Shown in pieces: positions 1-6,265 of a stretch of 6,892 bases of DNA. The notes under the pieces are model-generated. The model saw only the letters and a list, made by a program, of their open reading frames with translations, made no database searches and had not been told where the DNA came from. The stretch comes from an uncultured Oribacterium sp. Its GTDB lineage: Bacteria; Bacillota; Clostridia; Lachnospirales; Lachnospiraceae. The stretch is from positions 1-6,892 of the forward strand of contig CAAGKO010000017.1 of the NCBI GenBank assembly GCA_900770445.1, read 5' to 3'. How positions within the stretch are numbered: position 1 is the stretch's first letter; the number at the start of each line of letters is the position of its first letter. Position numbers and translations under genes: made by a program.

Positions 1-611
1 ATATTATGTTCAAACAGCCAGCGATTGATCATCGCCGTTTGTGCGTTATCGGTATCTCGTCCGATATACATATATTCCGAAAGAGGCACATCTTTGAATT
101 CTTTATTACAGATAACACATAGGGATTCCTGAGAAAGCAGAATCTGGACTCCGTCCCAGATAAATTCTCCTCGCAATACGGCGATATCGACGGTTCCGTC
201 GAGCAGCTGTTTGTATAAGTGACGGCTCTGTCCCGTAGAAAGCTGTAGCTTGACTTTCGGATACTTCTGATGATAGGAGGCCAGCAGATCCGGGAGTGTG
301 TAGAGGGAATAGTTGATGGAAAAACCTGCTTTTAAGGTGCCGCAGACCTCGCCATCCATCTGTTCCAGAGCGATGCGCATACTTTCCATTTCTTTTGCAG
401 CTCGTTTTGCATGTGACAGAACCTGCTCACCGGCGGCTGTGAAGTGAACGCCCCCATGGGAGCGAATCAGGATTTCTGCATTTAACTCTTTCTCTATATT
501 GATGATTCGTTTAGAGAGGGCGGATTGTGTGATGTAAAGACGATTTGCAGCCTTTGTGATATTTTTGGTTTCATCTAAGATGCAGAGCAGTTCGAAATCT
601 TTTTCATTCAT
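1..611 (-). CDS. LysR-family transcriptional regulator, partial (C-terminus outside window)
   Basis: Reading the complement from ATG at 611 gives 203 open codons to the window edge. The protein begins MNEKDFELLCILDETKNIT and continues with KAANRLYITQSALSKRI, a typical LysR winged helix-turn-helix (about residues 15-60, with the AAxxLxxxQSALSxRI pattern). The effector-binding domain starts near residue 90 (GTLKAGFSINYSL, then LPDLLASYHQKYP) and includes DGTVDIAVLRGE, as expected for subdomain I. Family members are about 290-300 residues, so roughly the last third is missing. An AAAGGA ribosome site lies about 9 nt before the ATG. The gene is divergent from the CitMHS transporter at 1015. In LysR systems this arrangement usually means control of the neighbour together with autorepression. 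The inducer is unknown; citrate or a related carboxylate is inferred from the neighbour only. Confidence 0.93.
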   Translation of the reverse strand, partial: MNEKDFELLCILDETKNITKAANRLYITQSALSKRIINIEKELNAEILIRSHGGVHFTAAGEQVLSHAKRAAKEMESMRIALEQMDGEVCGTLKAGFSINYSLYTLPDLLASYHQKYPKVKLQLSTGQSRHLYKQLLDGTVDIAVLRGEFIWDGVQILLSQESLCVICNKEFKDVPLSEYMYIGRDTDNAQTAMINRWLFEHN

Positions 612-655
612 GAGGTAGCGTCCTTTGTGACACATTACATTTATATGCGAAAGTC

Positions 656-671
656 GGAATGCTTCCATTCC
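656..671. promoter_or_regulatory. Perfect 6-bp inverted repeat, possible regulator operator
   Basis: GGAATG and CATTCC flank a 4-nt CTTC spacer. The dyad lies 45 bp upstream of the LysR start, near the expected -35 of its minus-strand promoter (candidate -10 TATAAA at 640-645). An autoregulatory binding site is inferred from its position. Short inverted repeats also arise by chance. Confidence 0.3.
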
Positions 672-701
672 ATATTCTAATGATACTATGGAGATGGGCG
701 G

Positions 702-902
702 GTGAAAAGTACAGAATCAGAACATATTATACTTGATATATATTCGTATATGGAATGGTTGCCTAGTTGTGCACAAAAGAATCTGAAAAAACACGGAATT
801 AAGCGCTTACATCCCGACAACTTAGTGAAAGTAGCACAAAACATTCCATGTAAGAATGTAAGTGGCCGATTAAACAGACTTTCACAGAATGGTTCTTCCT
901 GA
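702..902 (+). CDS. Possible small ORF, 66 codons, unrecognised
   Basis: A GTG-initiated frame encodes a basic, soluble 66-residue peptide with the segment CAQKNLKKHGIKRLHPDNL and no membrane segment or known motif. GGAG at 690-693 lies 8 nt before the GTG, so translation is possible. Against it, the frame covers half of a divergent regulatory region, contains a LysR-box-like dyad at 843-857, starts with GTG and matches no family I recognise. It could be a small protein made between regulator and transporter, a remnant of an older gene, or a chance frame. I do not assign a function. Confidence 0.27.
   Translation: MKSTESEHIILDIYSYMEWLPSCAQKNLKKHGIKRLHPDNLVKVAQNIPCKNVSGRLNRLSQNGSS
841..859. 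promoter_or_regulatory. Candidate LysR-type binding box (ATTC-N7-GAAT dyad)
   Basis: ACATTC (841-846) and GAATGT (854-859) are perfect complements 7 nt apart. The core ATTC-N7-GAAT satisfies the T-N11-A rule of LysR-type recognition sites (T844, A856) and has the same geometry as the ATAC-N7-GTAT sites known for BenM and CatM. It lies about 35 bp upstream of a candidate -35 element at 893, close to the usual -65 recognition position for an activator. That the adjacent LysR protein binds it is inferred. Confidence 0.35.
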
Positions 903-920
903 GTATGATGAAAATATAAC
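893..920 (+). promoter_or_regulatory. Candidate promoter for the CitMHS transporter gene
   Basis: TATAAC (915-920) is a 5/6 match to the -10 consensus. TTCTTC (893-898), 16 bp upstream, is a poor -35. A weak -35 is what an activator-dependent LysR-regulated promoter would show. Transcription would begin near 927 and give a leader of about 90 nt that contains the palindrome at 953-963 and the hairpin at 971-1001. No other -10 in the region looks clearly better. Confidence 0.3.
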
Positions 921-970
921 GAAGCTGAAATGTACATAGAAAACTTCAAGAGAACGTAACGTTGGGCATG

Positions 971-1001
971 TTATGCGGCCGGAGTGATTTCTGCCGCATG
1001 A
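971..1001 (+). promoter_or_regulatory. Leader hairpin directly before the transporter RBS
   Basis: ATGCGGC (973-979) pairs perfectly with GCCGCAT (993-999) around a 13-nt loop. A T-G and a T-A pair extend the stem to 9 bp. The stem ends 2 nt before the ribosome site AGGAG (1004-1008), which is 6 nt from the ATG. There is no T-tract, so it is not an intrinsic terminator. It could stabilise the mRNA 5' end or affect ribosome access. Confidence 0.4.
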
Positions 1002-1014
1002 AAAGGAGAAGAGT

Positions 1015-2310
1015 ATGAATTCACTTGCACTAATAGGATTTATTCTTATGATTGTGTTGATGTTTGTATTGATAAAAGGCTATACAGCACCACCAATTGC
1101 GTTTATTTTTCTGCCGCTGATTGCAGCGGTTGCAGCCGGTTTCGGTGTGGCGGATATCGGGGGATTTATCAAAGCCGGTATGAGTACCATGCTTTCTACG
1201 GCAGTACTGTTCGTTTTCTCTATTTCGTACTTTACGCTAATGGATGAAATCGGACTGTTTGATCCGGTTATCAATTTCCTCACAAAGAAGGCTGGTAACA
1301 AGAGATGGATGGTGCTGCTGTCGGCACTGCTGGTTACCTTCGTGGCACATCTGGATGGTTCTGGCGCTACAACCTTCCTGATCGTCGTTCCGGCGTTCCT
1401 TCCGATTTTTAAGAGAATGGGATTCCGGCGTGAAGCCTTACTGGCCCTGATGTGTGGACCTTACGCTGCCATGAATATCCTGCCTTGGGGCGGACCTACC
1501 ATGAGAGCAGCGACGGTGGCAGGTATCGAAACCGGTGACATGTACAGCTTTATCATTCCGGGTGTAGTGGTGATTGTCATCCTTGCATTCGTAAACGGAG
1601 TTGTAATCAACTTCCTGGAAGGCCGTCACGGCTTACATCCGGAGACGGTTGAAGAGCTTCAGGTTGAGGAAGCGGAGAAGACGCAGACATATGGCTGGAA
1701 ATTCTATTTCAACCTGGCCCTGACGCTGATCATGCTTGTGTTCCTCTTCCTCGATACACCGCTTCCGCTGTACTCGATTTTCATGATCGCTTACGGCATC
1801 GCACTGGTTGTAAACTTCCCGAATGCGAAGGAGCAGAATAAGAAAATCAAGTCTCTCGGTATCAATGCCATGGTGATGACGGTTACACTTTTCGCTGTAG
1901 GTATCTTTATGGGTGTCATCTCTGAGTCCGGCATGGTAGAGGCGATGGCAACAACGATCGTAAATCTGCTTCCTGCAGCCGTTGCACCGCATATGCACTG
2001 GATCATCGCGCTGTTCTCTGTACCGCTTATGATGATTCTTGGTACCGATGCTTTCTATTATGCTATGGTTCCGATCATCATCGGCGTGGTAGCACCGTTT
2101 GGTGTAGGTCCAGAAGCGGTAGCCGCAACCTTCCTTCTGACCGCAACCTTCGGTACACCGATAAGCCCGTCCGTTGCAGCGGTTTATGTAGGACTGGGAC
2201 TTGCAGATTTAACGATCGGTGATCATATCAAGTATTCTTTAAAGCTTGTATGGCCGATGAGTATTATCTGCCTCATCCTCTCCACACTGCTTGGTGTCAT
2301 TCCGTTCTGA
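1015..2310 (+). CDS. CitMHS-family citrate (metal-citrate)/H+ symporter
   Basis: This is an integral membrane transporter of 431 residues, the usual size for the CitMHS family (B. subtilis CitM and CitH take up Mg- or Ca-complexed citrate with protons). About 12 hydrophobic segments are visible, near residues 4-20, 24-44, 60-76, 98-115, 118-132, 178-199, 229-246, 250-267, 285-303, 325-343, 350-362 and 410-430. An acidic cytosolic linker at about 201-227 separates the two halves. Family-type motifs are HLDGSGATTF (112-121), NILPWGGPTMR (154-164) and GTPISPSVAAVYVG (380-393). The start is fixed by AGGAG 6 nt upstream. The gene is divergent from a LysR regulator and is followed by a strong terminator, so it is monocistronic. 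The family call is firm. The exact substrate (citrate, another di/tricarboxylate, or which metal complex) cannot be read from sequence. Confidence 0.88.
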   Translation: MNSLALIGFILMIVLMFVLIKGYTAPPIAFIFLPLIAAVAAGFGVADIGGFIKAGMSTMLSTAVLFVFSISYFTLMDEIGLFDPVINFLTKKAGNKRWMVLLSALLVTFVAHLDGSGATTFLIVVPAFLPIFKRMGFRREALLALMCGPYAAMNILPWGGPTMRAATVAGIETGDMYSFIIPGVVVIVILAFVNGVVINFLEGRHGLHPETVEELQVEEAEKTQTYGWKFYFNLALTLIMLVFLFLDTPLPLYSIFMIAYGIALVVNFPNAKEQNKKIKSLGINAMVMTVTLFAVGIFMGVISESGMVEAMATTIVNLLPAAVAPHMHWIIALFSVPLMMILGTDAFYYAMVPIIIGVVAPFGVGPEAVAATFLLTATFGTPISPSVAAVYVGLGLADLTIGDHIKYSLKLVWPMSIICLILSTLLGVIPF

Positions 2311-2341
2311 TAAAATGCTAAGAGATAGTGAAATATGAATA

Positions 2342-2390
2342 GACCTCCTCAAGTTAGACCGAGAATCTAACTTGGGGAGGTCGTTTTTTT
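2342..2390 (+). terminator. Strong rho-independent terminator of the transporter gene
   Basis: A 17-bp stem (2342-2358 with 2366-2382, one G-U pair) encloses a 7-nt loop and is followed by GTTTTTTT (2383-2390). It begins 31 nt after the transporter stop. Read from the minus strand, the hairpin is preceded by As and not followed by a T-run, so it should terminate rightward transcripts well. It would act only weakly on the convergent glucosidase transcript, whose stop is at 2401. Confidence 0.93.
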
Positions 2391-2400
2391 GAGGGTCAGC

Positions 2401-4092
2401 TCAAAACTGGACCTTGACAGAGGATACATCCAGGATGACAGCCTGATAGCCTTCCAGCATGATGGTATCGCCTTCGGTCTTCAGTTGAGGCAGGTTGTTC
2501 AGTACGACCTTTCGAATCTTCGACGGGAGGGTCAGGGTCTGGGGCTCGGTTTTGTAGTTTCCGATGACGAGCAGGGTCTGCGCAGCGCTCGTCCGGTAGT
2601 AGGCCATGACGCGGTCCTGTTCCTCGAAGACTGGAACCAGATCACCGTAAACGACCGTCTCGGCAAAGCGAGGGTCCTTTCGGACCGCCAGCAGACGACG
2701 GTAGTACTGGTAAACGGAATCCGGGTCGTTTTTCTGACTGTCCAGGTTGATTCGCGTGTAATTACGGTTTACAGGCAGCCACGGGGTGCCATCCGTGAAT
2801 CCAGCATTGGCCGAAGCGTCCCACTGGAATGGTGTTCGGGCGTTATCACGGCTCAGACGGTTGACGGCCTTCAGTGCGGCGTCTGGTGTCAGTCCGGCCC
2901 TCAGTGCGACCTGGTATTCATCGAGCGTTGAAATATCGTTTACCTCGTGAATCGACTGGAATTCTACATTTTCCATACCGATTTCCTGACCCTGATAGAT
3001 AAATGGAAGGCCACGAAGCATGATATTCATGGTGGCCAGCAGCTTCTTCGCAAAGATACTGCATTCACCATCCGGGATGTAGCGGGAAACGCCGCGCGGT
3101 TCATCGTGATTTTCGATGATATTGGACAGCATACCGATGTCACCGACCTTCTTCTGACTGGCGAAGCAGCAGCTCCGGTAGTCGTTTGGTGTGATCGGCG
3201 TCTGGTCGTACCAGCCGTTCCCACTGGCACCGAAGATGGTCTCGTTAAAATCAAACATCGAGGAGAAGTAGCCGTGGTTACCGATGAAATCCGGAAGCTC
3301 TTCCGGCTTCTCGTTGAAGACTTCACCGACGGTAAAGGCGCCGTGTGGAAGGAAGCAGCGGTCACGCATCTCACTCAGGAAGGCACCGATGCCGTCAGCG
3401 TGCTTCAGCATCTCGTTCGCACTGCACAGGCCATCGTCACGGTCGGCCGGATAATCCTGCCACGGAAGCGGCTTCTTGATGTTGATGATCGCATCGATGC
3501 GGAAGCCGGCGAGCCCTTTATCGAGCCACCAGTTGATCATCGTATAGATTTCCTCACGCAGCTTCGGGTTTTCCCAGTTGAGATCCGGTTGCTTCTTATG
3601 GAACATGTGCAGGTAACACTTGTCCGGATGCCCCGGAAGTGGTTCCCAGACACTGCCACCGAAGTAGGAGCGCCAGTTGCACGGCCGCTTTCCATCCGGA
3701 CAGTCTTCGATGTAGAAGTACTTTCCGTATTCACCTTCCGGATCCTCGCAGGCTTTCCGGAACCACGCGTGCTCATCCGAGCAGTGGTTGACGACGAGAT
3801 CCATCAGGATGTACATATCGCGTTTTTTCGCTTCCGCGATCAGCCGATCCATATCCTCCATCGTTCCGAAGCGAGGGTCAATGTTGTAGTAATCTGAGAT
3901 ATCATAGCCCTGATCGGCGAGCGGAGAGCAGTAGATCGGTGAGAGCCAGAGGATGTCGATGCCGAGATCCTTCAGATAATCGAGCTTATCGATGATGCCC
4001 GGAAGATCGCCGATGCCGTCTCCGTTCGTATCACAGAAGCTTTTCGGATAGATCTGATAGGCTGTTTTCGTGTGCCACCATTGTTTCTCCAT
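2401..4092 (-). CDS. GH13 alpha-glucosidase / oligo-1,6-glucosidase-type hydrolase, cytoplasmic
   Basis: This 563-residue protein has the size and architecture of GH13 alpha-glucosidases (oligo-1,6-glucosidase, MalL/DexB-like, probably subfamily 31). It hydrolyses the terminal alpha-glucosidic bond of short malto- or isomalto-oligosaccharides. No signal peptide is present, so it acts on imported sugars. The N-terminus reads WWHTKTAYQIYPKSFCDTNG, with a DTNGDGIGD calcium-loop motif (21-29). The conserved regions are DLVVNH (98-103), GFRIDA with nucleophile D200, TVGEVF with acid/base E257, and ENHDEPR with transition-state D330. Domain B covers about 104-170, and a beta-sandwich domain C the last 80 or so residues. 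The residue after the nucleophile is Ala201. Oligo-1,6-specific enzymes usually have Val there, so alpha-1,4 or mixed specificity is possible. GGGGGGAAGG lies 8 nt before the ATG. No sugar transporter or regulator is adjacent in the window. Confidence 0.92.
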   Translation of the reverse strand: MEKQWWHTKTAYQIYPKSFCDTNGDGIGDLPGIIDKLDYLKDLGIDILWLSPIYCSPLADQGYDISDYYNIDPRFGTMEDMDRLIAEAKKRDMYILMDLVVNHCSDEHAWFRKACEDPEGEYGKYFYIEDCPDGKRPCNWRSYFGGSVWEPLPGHPDKCYLHMFHKKQPDLNWENPKLREEIYTMINWWLDKGLAGFRIDAIINIKKPLPWQDYPADRDDGLCSANEMLKHADGIGAFLSEMRDRCFLPHGAFTVGEVFNEKPEELPDFIGNHGYFSSMFDFNETIFGASGNGWYDQTPITPNDYRSCCFASQKKVGDIGMLSNIIENHDEPRGVSRYIPDGECSIFAKKLLATMNIMLRGLPFIYQGQEIGMENVEFQSIHEVNDISTLDEYQVALRAGLTPDAALKAVNRLSRDNARTPFQWDASANAGFTDGTPWLPVNRNYTRINLDSQKNDPDSVYQYYRRLLAVRKDPRFAETVVYGDLVPVFEEQDRVMAYYRTSAAQTLLVIGNYKTEPQTLTLPSKIRKVVLNNLPQLKTEGDTIMLEGYQAVILDVSSVKVQF

Positions 4093-4137
4093 AGTAAATA
4101 CCTTCCCCCCTCGAAAAAATATATACTGTAGATTACA

Positions 4138-4149
4138 TCAGTCGACTGA
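4138..4149. promoter_or_regulatory. Perfect 12-bp palindrome TCAGTCGACTGA, candidate operator
   Basis: The sequence is fully self-complementary with a central CG. That is the architecture of LacI/GalR-family operators, which often control alpha-glucosidase genes. It lies 46 bp upstream of the glucosidase ATG, inside the likely promoter. No LacI-family gene is in the window, so the binding protein is unknown. Confidence 0.4.
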
Positions 4150-4160
4150 AAAAGAAAACA
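4147..4160. promoter_or_regulatory. cre-like catabolite control box
   Basis: TGAAAAAGAAAACA fits the CcpA cre consensus TGWAARCGNWWWCA at all but one position: the C of the central CG is A. It overlaps the palindrome at 4138-4149 and the candidate -10 region of the glucosidase gene. Catabolite repression of alpha-glucosidase genes through CcpA is well known in Bacillota. The central mismatch keeps this call weak. Confidence 0.28.
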
Positions 4161-4171
4161 GTGAATTGTAC

Positions 4172-4184
4172 TCCTTGTCAAGGA
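4172..4184. promoter_or_regulatory. Perfect odd palindrome TCCTTG-T-CAAGGA over the -35
   Basis: Six-base arms flank one central base and coincide with the minus-strand TTGACA. A protein bound here would block the -35. The palindrome may also be a by-product of the TTGACA sequence and its surroundings. Confidence 0.27.
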
Positions 4185-4243
4185 CACGAGAGATTTTAAT
4201 TGCCCTGATTTTTAGACAGCTATGCATAGATACTTGAAGATGA

Positions 4244-4261
4244 AGCTCTTAAGATAGAGCT
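4244..4261 (-). terminator. Weak hairpin after the U32-like gene
   Basis: AGCTCT and AGAGCT flank a 6-nt loop, starting 15 nt after the stop of the minus-strand gene at 4276. No T-run follows on the minus strand (it reads TCATCTTCAAG), so it would stop transcription only partly, if at all. Confidence 0.22.
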
Positions 4262-4275
4262 GCGGAGGCAGTGGA

Positions 4276-5187
4276 TCAGAAGAGATCCAGCATGTTGTCG
4301 AGGTAGAGGGCTTCCCGCACATGGATCTGGTATTCCGGGCGGGTCAGGTAGTAGAGCAGGAACTCGAGGATGAGTGCACTGCCGAGGCCACGTCCCTCGA
4401 TCTTAAACTGCGAGAAGCCCATCGGGAGATAGCTGTTCCGGATGTCGTCGATGCTGATAAAGCCCGGATTCTCCATGGCCTTCGAAAAGCGATAGCCTTC
4501 CGCTGCATGTGGGGCAGCGCAGTGGTGCTCCGGTCCGGGTATCCCGAGGGCGATACGGCTCACCGCTTCATAGCAGGCTTTTCGATCCCGGCATCCGAAC
4601 CAGCAGCACTCGTTGCAGAGAAACTCGACCTTATCCTTCGCTGCCTGTGGCAGTGCACGAAGAGATGGCCATGCCTTATTCAGGCGGAAATCCGGCACGA
4701 CGAAGCGGAATTCCGGGCGCGCGAGTTCGTGACGCAGATCTGAAAAATCCGTCAGTACCTTTGTGGTCGAGGAGACGAGATAGAGCTTCGGATAGTGCGT
4801 CCGAAGATAATCGATCAGCAGATCGGAGGACACGATCACGCCGTTCGTCGGGGCTGCTCCTTCCGAAAACAGACGGCACAGCGCATTGCAGGCCGGATCG
4901 TGCAGATGCTCCGGCTGCAGCAGAGAATTACTGAAGGTGAGGCGGGCAGAGATGCCGTAGTCCCGCATGAGTGTCAGCACCTTCTCCGGGGCGGTTGTGC
5001 CATCGCTGATGCGACCGCCACTCCAGATCGCGTCGCGCGGTGCGCCATAGATCGAGCCGATCTCGCACCAGTCGTAGAAGTACGCCCGATGCGCGCGGTA
5101 CAGCGGGAGAAAACGGGCATAGAGCTCATAGTATTCGAACAGGCCAGGCAGATGAAACCAGGCTTTTGTGGCGTTTTCGACAGGCAT
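4276..5187 (-). CDS. Divergent U32-like TIM-barrel protein with cysteine cluster, function unknown
   Basis: This is a soluble 303-residue protein with no signal peptide or membrane segment. Features of the U32/collagenase-like barrel superfamily are the late FKIEGRGLGS motif (261-270), preceded by IDDIRNSYLPMGFSQ, and the alternating strand pattern GVIVSS...KLYLVSSTTKVLTD (116-146). It lacks the classic U32 signature, and no protease catalytic residues can be named. Cysteines cluster at C191, C194, C195, C199 and C205 (CNECCWFGCRDRKAC), with HC at 222-223 and an isolated C41. In the U32-like protein UbiV, one N-terminal and three later cysteines hold a [4Fe-4S] cluster. The similar spread here suggests, by inference, an iron-sulfur or zinc site. 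The start is fixed by AAGGAGGT immediately upstream. Its neighbours give no pathway. It could be a metalloenzyme modifying a small molecule or RNA. Confidence 0.75.
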   Translation of the reverse strand: MPVENATKAWFHLPGLFEYYELYARFLPLYRAHRAYFYDWCEIGSIYGAPRDAIWSGGRISDGTTAPEKVLTLMRDYGISARLTFSNSLLQPEHLHDPACNALCRLFSEGAAPTNGVIVSSDLLIDYLRTHYPKLYLVSSTTKVLTDFSDLRHELARPEFRFVVPDFRLNKAWPSLRALPQAAKDKVEFLCNECCWFGCRDRKACYEAVSRIALGIPGPEHHCAAPHAAEGYRFSKAMENPGFISIDDIRNSYLPMGFSQFKIEGRGLGSALILEFLLYYLTRPEYQIHVREALYLDNMLDLF

Positions 5188-5190
5188 GAT

Positions 5191-5198
5191 ACCTCCTT
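5191..5198 (-). promoter_or_regulatory. Consensus ribosome binding site AAGGAGGT
   Basis: The minus strand reads AAGGAGGT 3 nt before the ATG at 5187. It is the best match to the 16S anti-SD in the window. It fixes the start of the U32-like gene and suggests efficient translation. Confidence 0.8.
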
Positions 5199-5251
5199 CT
5201 ATCCGTCAGATGATGTCGACGCATAAAAACTTTACAGCTTCGCACACATAA

Positions 5252-5283
5252 AGACGGCCCGCCGTTTTAACGGCAGGCTGTTT
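5252..5283 (-). terminator. Hairpin terminator after the ketopantoate-reductase-like gene
   Basis: The core arms GCCCGCCG (5257-5264) and CGGCAGGC (5271-5278) pair around TTTTAA. Their one imperfect pair is C-A on the plus strand but U-G on the minus strand, which favours function in the minus transcript. It begins 17 nt after the stop at 5300. On the minus strand the stem is preceded by AAA and followed by CTTTA, a short T-tract. Termination is probably partial, so some read-through into 4276-5187 is possible. Confidence 0.5.
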
Positions 5284-5299
5284 CGTGCATAGGATCCTT

Positions 5300-6265
5300 T
5301 TACTTCGCCCAGCAGCTTTTATCGGTCTTTCCCTCATAATCGAAGAGGCCGTCGTTCTTTTCCTCGCGTGCCTTGATCAGGTGGTAAATGCAGGTATTAA
5401 ACGGCGTCGGGATGCCGCATTCCTCGCCCATCCGCATCAGCGTCCCGGAAAACATATCGATTTCCGTATGCCGTCCGGCATCGAGATCCTGCAGAGTTGA
5501 GTAGCGCGCGGCCGGCGACACCAGACAGCCCTTGCTGTCCAGCATGGCGAGCTTCTCCATGTCGACGCCCCTCGCTTCTGCGATCTGCTCCACCTCGTGG
5601 CGGAGTCCATCACTGATGGCCTTCATGTGCGCACTGTCCCGGTAGCAGCCCACGCCGACGCCGAGGATGGCCTGTGGCAGGTTGTTGCATACATTGAGCC
5701 GGAACTTGTTCCAGATCTCCTCGCGGATGCAGTCCGTGTGCCGCGTATGCAGGCGGGACCGCCCGAAGACATCCTCCATCGCACGGATCCGTGCACTCTC
5801 GTAAGGAGCATTGGCCTCCCCATAGATGATCCCGACGGTCGTCTCCGGGTCGAAGCAGCAGCCCCGGCCCTCCTGGCGGGAGGACGCCACCTTGATCATC
5901 GAGTAGATCATGTGCTCCGCACCGATGGCAGAGGCGATAATGTCCTCACTGTCGACCCCGTTCATGAGGCTCATGACCGTCGTATGTTCGCCGACGACCG
6001 CCCGGATCTCGGACAATGCTTCCTTCAGGGCACCATACTTGAGGGCGACGATCAGCAGGTCGACATCGTGTGCCTCGGCAGGCGACAGGACCTCCGGATG
6101 GTATACATCCCCGTTGATGAGACAGCCGTCTTTCCTTAAGCGCTCCGCACGTGCGCCCTCGGCGACGAGGCTGAAGCGGAGATCAGGGCAGCCTGAAAAT
6201 CCATAAATCACGTAGGAGCCGACGGCACCGGCACCAAGTAACGCAACTGACTTTATCTTTTCCAT
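5300..6265 (-). CDS. Ketopantoate reductase (PanE/ApbA)-family NAD(P)H oxidoreductase
   Basis: The protein has 321 residues when started at ATG 6265, which has GGAGAG directly upstream (6269-6274). A longer in-frame start at 6352 would add 29 residues ahead of the Rossmann fold and has no ribosome site. The N-terminal nucleotide-binding motif is LGAGAVG (10-16). Further conserved residues are N102 in LMNGVD, the catalytic lysine K187 in WNKFRLNVCNN with N191 and N195, and E268 in HTEIDMFSG. These correspond to N98, K176, N180/N184 and E256 of E. coli PanE. The known family reaction is NADPH-dependent reduction of 2-dehydropantoate to pantoate for coenzyme A synthesis. No panB, panC or panD is nearby, and Bacillota often carry several paralogues acting on other 2-oxo acids. 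The family is firm, the substrate is not. Confidence 0.88.
   Translation of the reverse strand: MEKIKSVALLGAGAVGSYVIYGFSGCPDLRFSLVAEGARAERLRKDGCLINGDVYHPEVLSPAEAHDVDLLIVALKYGALKEALSEIRAVVGEHTTVMSLMNGVDSEDIIASAIGAEHMIYSMIKVASSRQEGRGCCFDPETTVGIIYGEANAPYESARIRAMEDVFGRSRLHTRHTDCIREEIWNKFRLNVCNNLPQAILGVGVGCYRDSAHMKAISDGLRHEVEQIAEARGVDMEKLAMLDSKGCLVSPAARYSTLQDLDAGRHTEIDMFSGTLMRMGEECGIPTPFNTCIYHLIKAREEKNDGLFDYEGKTDKSCWAK

Larger units (their letters stand above)
612..1014. promoter_or_regulatory. Divergent intergenic region between LysR regulator and CitMHS gene
   Basis: About 400 bp separate the two divergent starts, which is long for a LysR-type unit. It is AT-rich and contains several dyads: GGAATG-CTTC-CATTCC (656-671), ACATTC-N7-GAATGT (841-859), and the odd palindrome AACGTAACGTT (953-963). 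A TATAAA on the minus strand (complement of 640-645) is a possible -10 for the regulator. The dyad at 656-671 lies just upstream of it, where autorepression would act. The only ORF of note is the doubtful 66-codon frame at 702-902. No RNA gene or mobile element is recognisable. Confidence 0.6.
4093..4275 (-). promoter_or_regulatory. Promoter/operator region of the alpha-glucosidase gene
   Basis: The minus strand carries a perfect TTGACA (complement of 4176-4181), but the hexamer 17 bp downstream is TTTTCT, a poor -10. A TATATT-rich stretch (complement of 4118-4125) nearer the start lacks a good -35. The transcription start is therefore ambiguous. Three dyad or box elements lie between these signals: 4138-4149, 4147-4160 and 4172-4184. 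The ribosome site GGGGGGAAGG is the complement of 4101-4110. This density of elements suggests that the gene has its own regulated promoter and does not depend only on read-through from 4276-5187. Confidence 0.5.

Noticed and set aside
686..949. 87-codon minus-strand frame in the divergent region
   Set aside because: It has no ribosome site and an unlikely Cys/Phe-rich composition, and it overlaps promoter elements.
2947..3897. 316-codon open frame on the plus strand
   Set aside because: It lies wholly antisense to the GH13 gene, which has all its catalytic motifs. The product shows no family features and there is no ribosome site of note. It is a shadow of biased codon use.
4795..5226. 143-codon plus-strand frame, and similar frames at 4321-4743 and 4509-4934
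   Set aside because: They are antisense to the U32-like gene, with arginine/alanine-rich low-information translations typical of reverse-strand shadows in GC-rich genes.
5597..6139. 180-codon plus-strand frame
   Set aside because: It is antisense to the ketopantoate-reductase-family gene, whose motifs are intact. No motif is recognisable in the antisense product.
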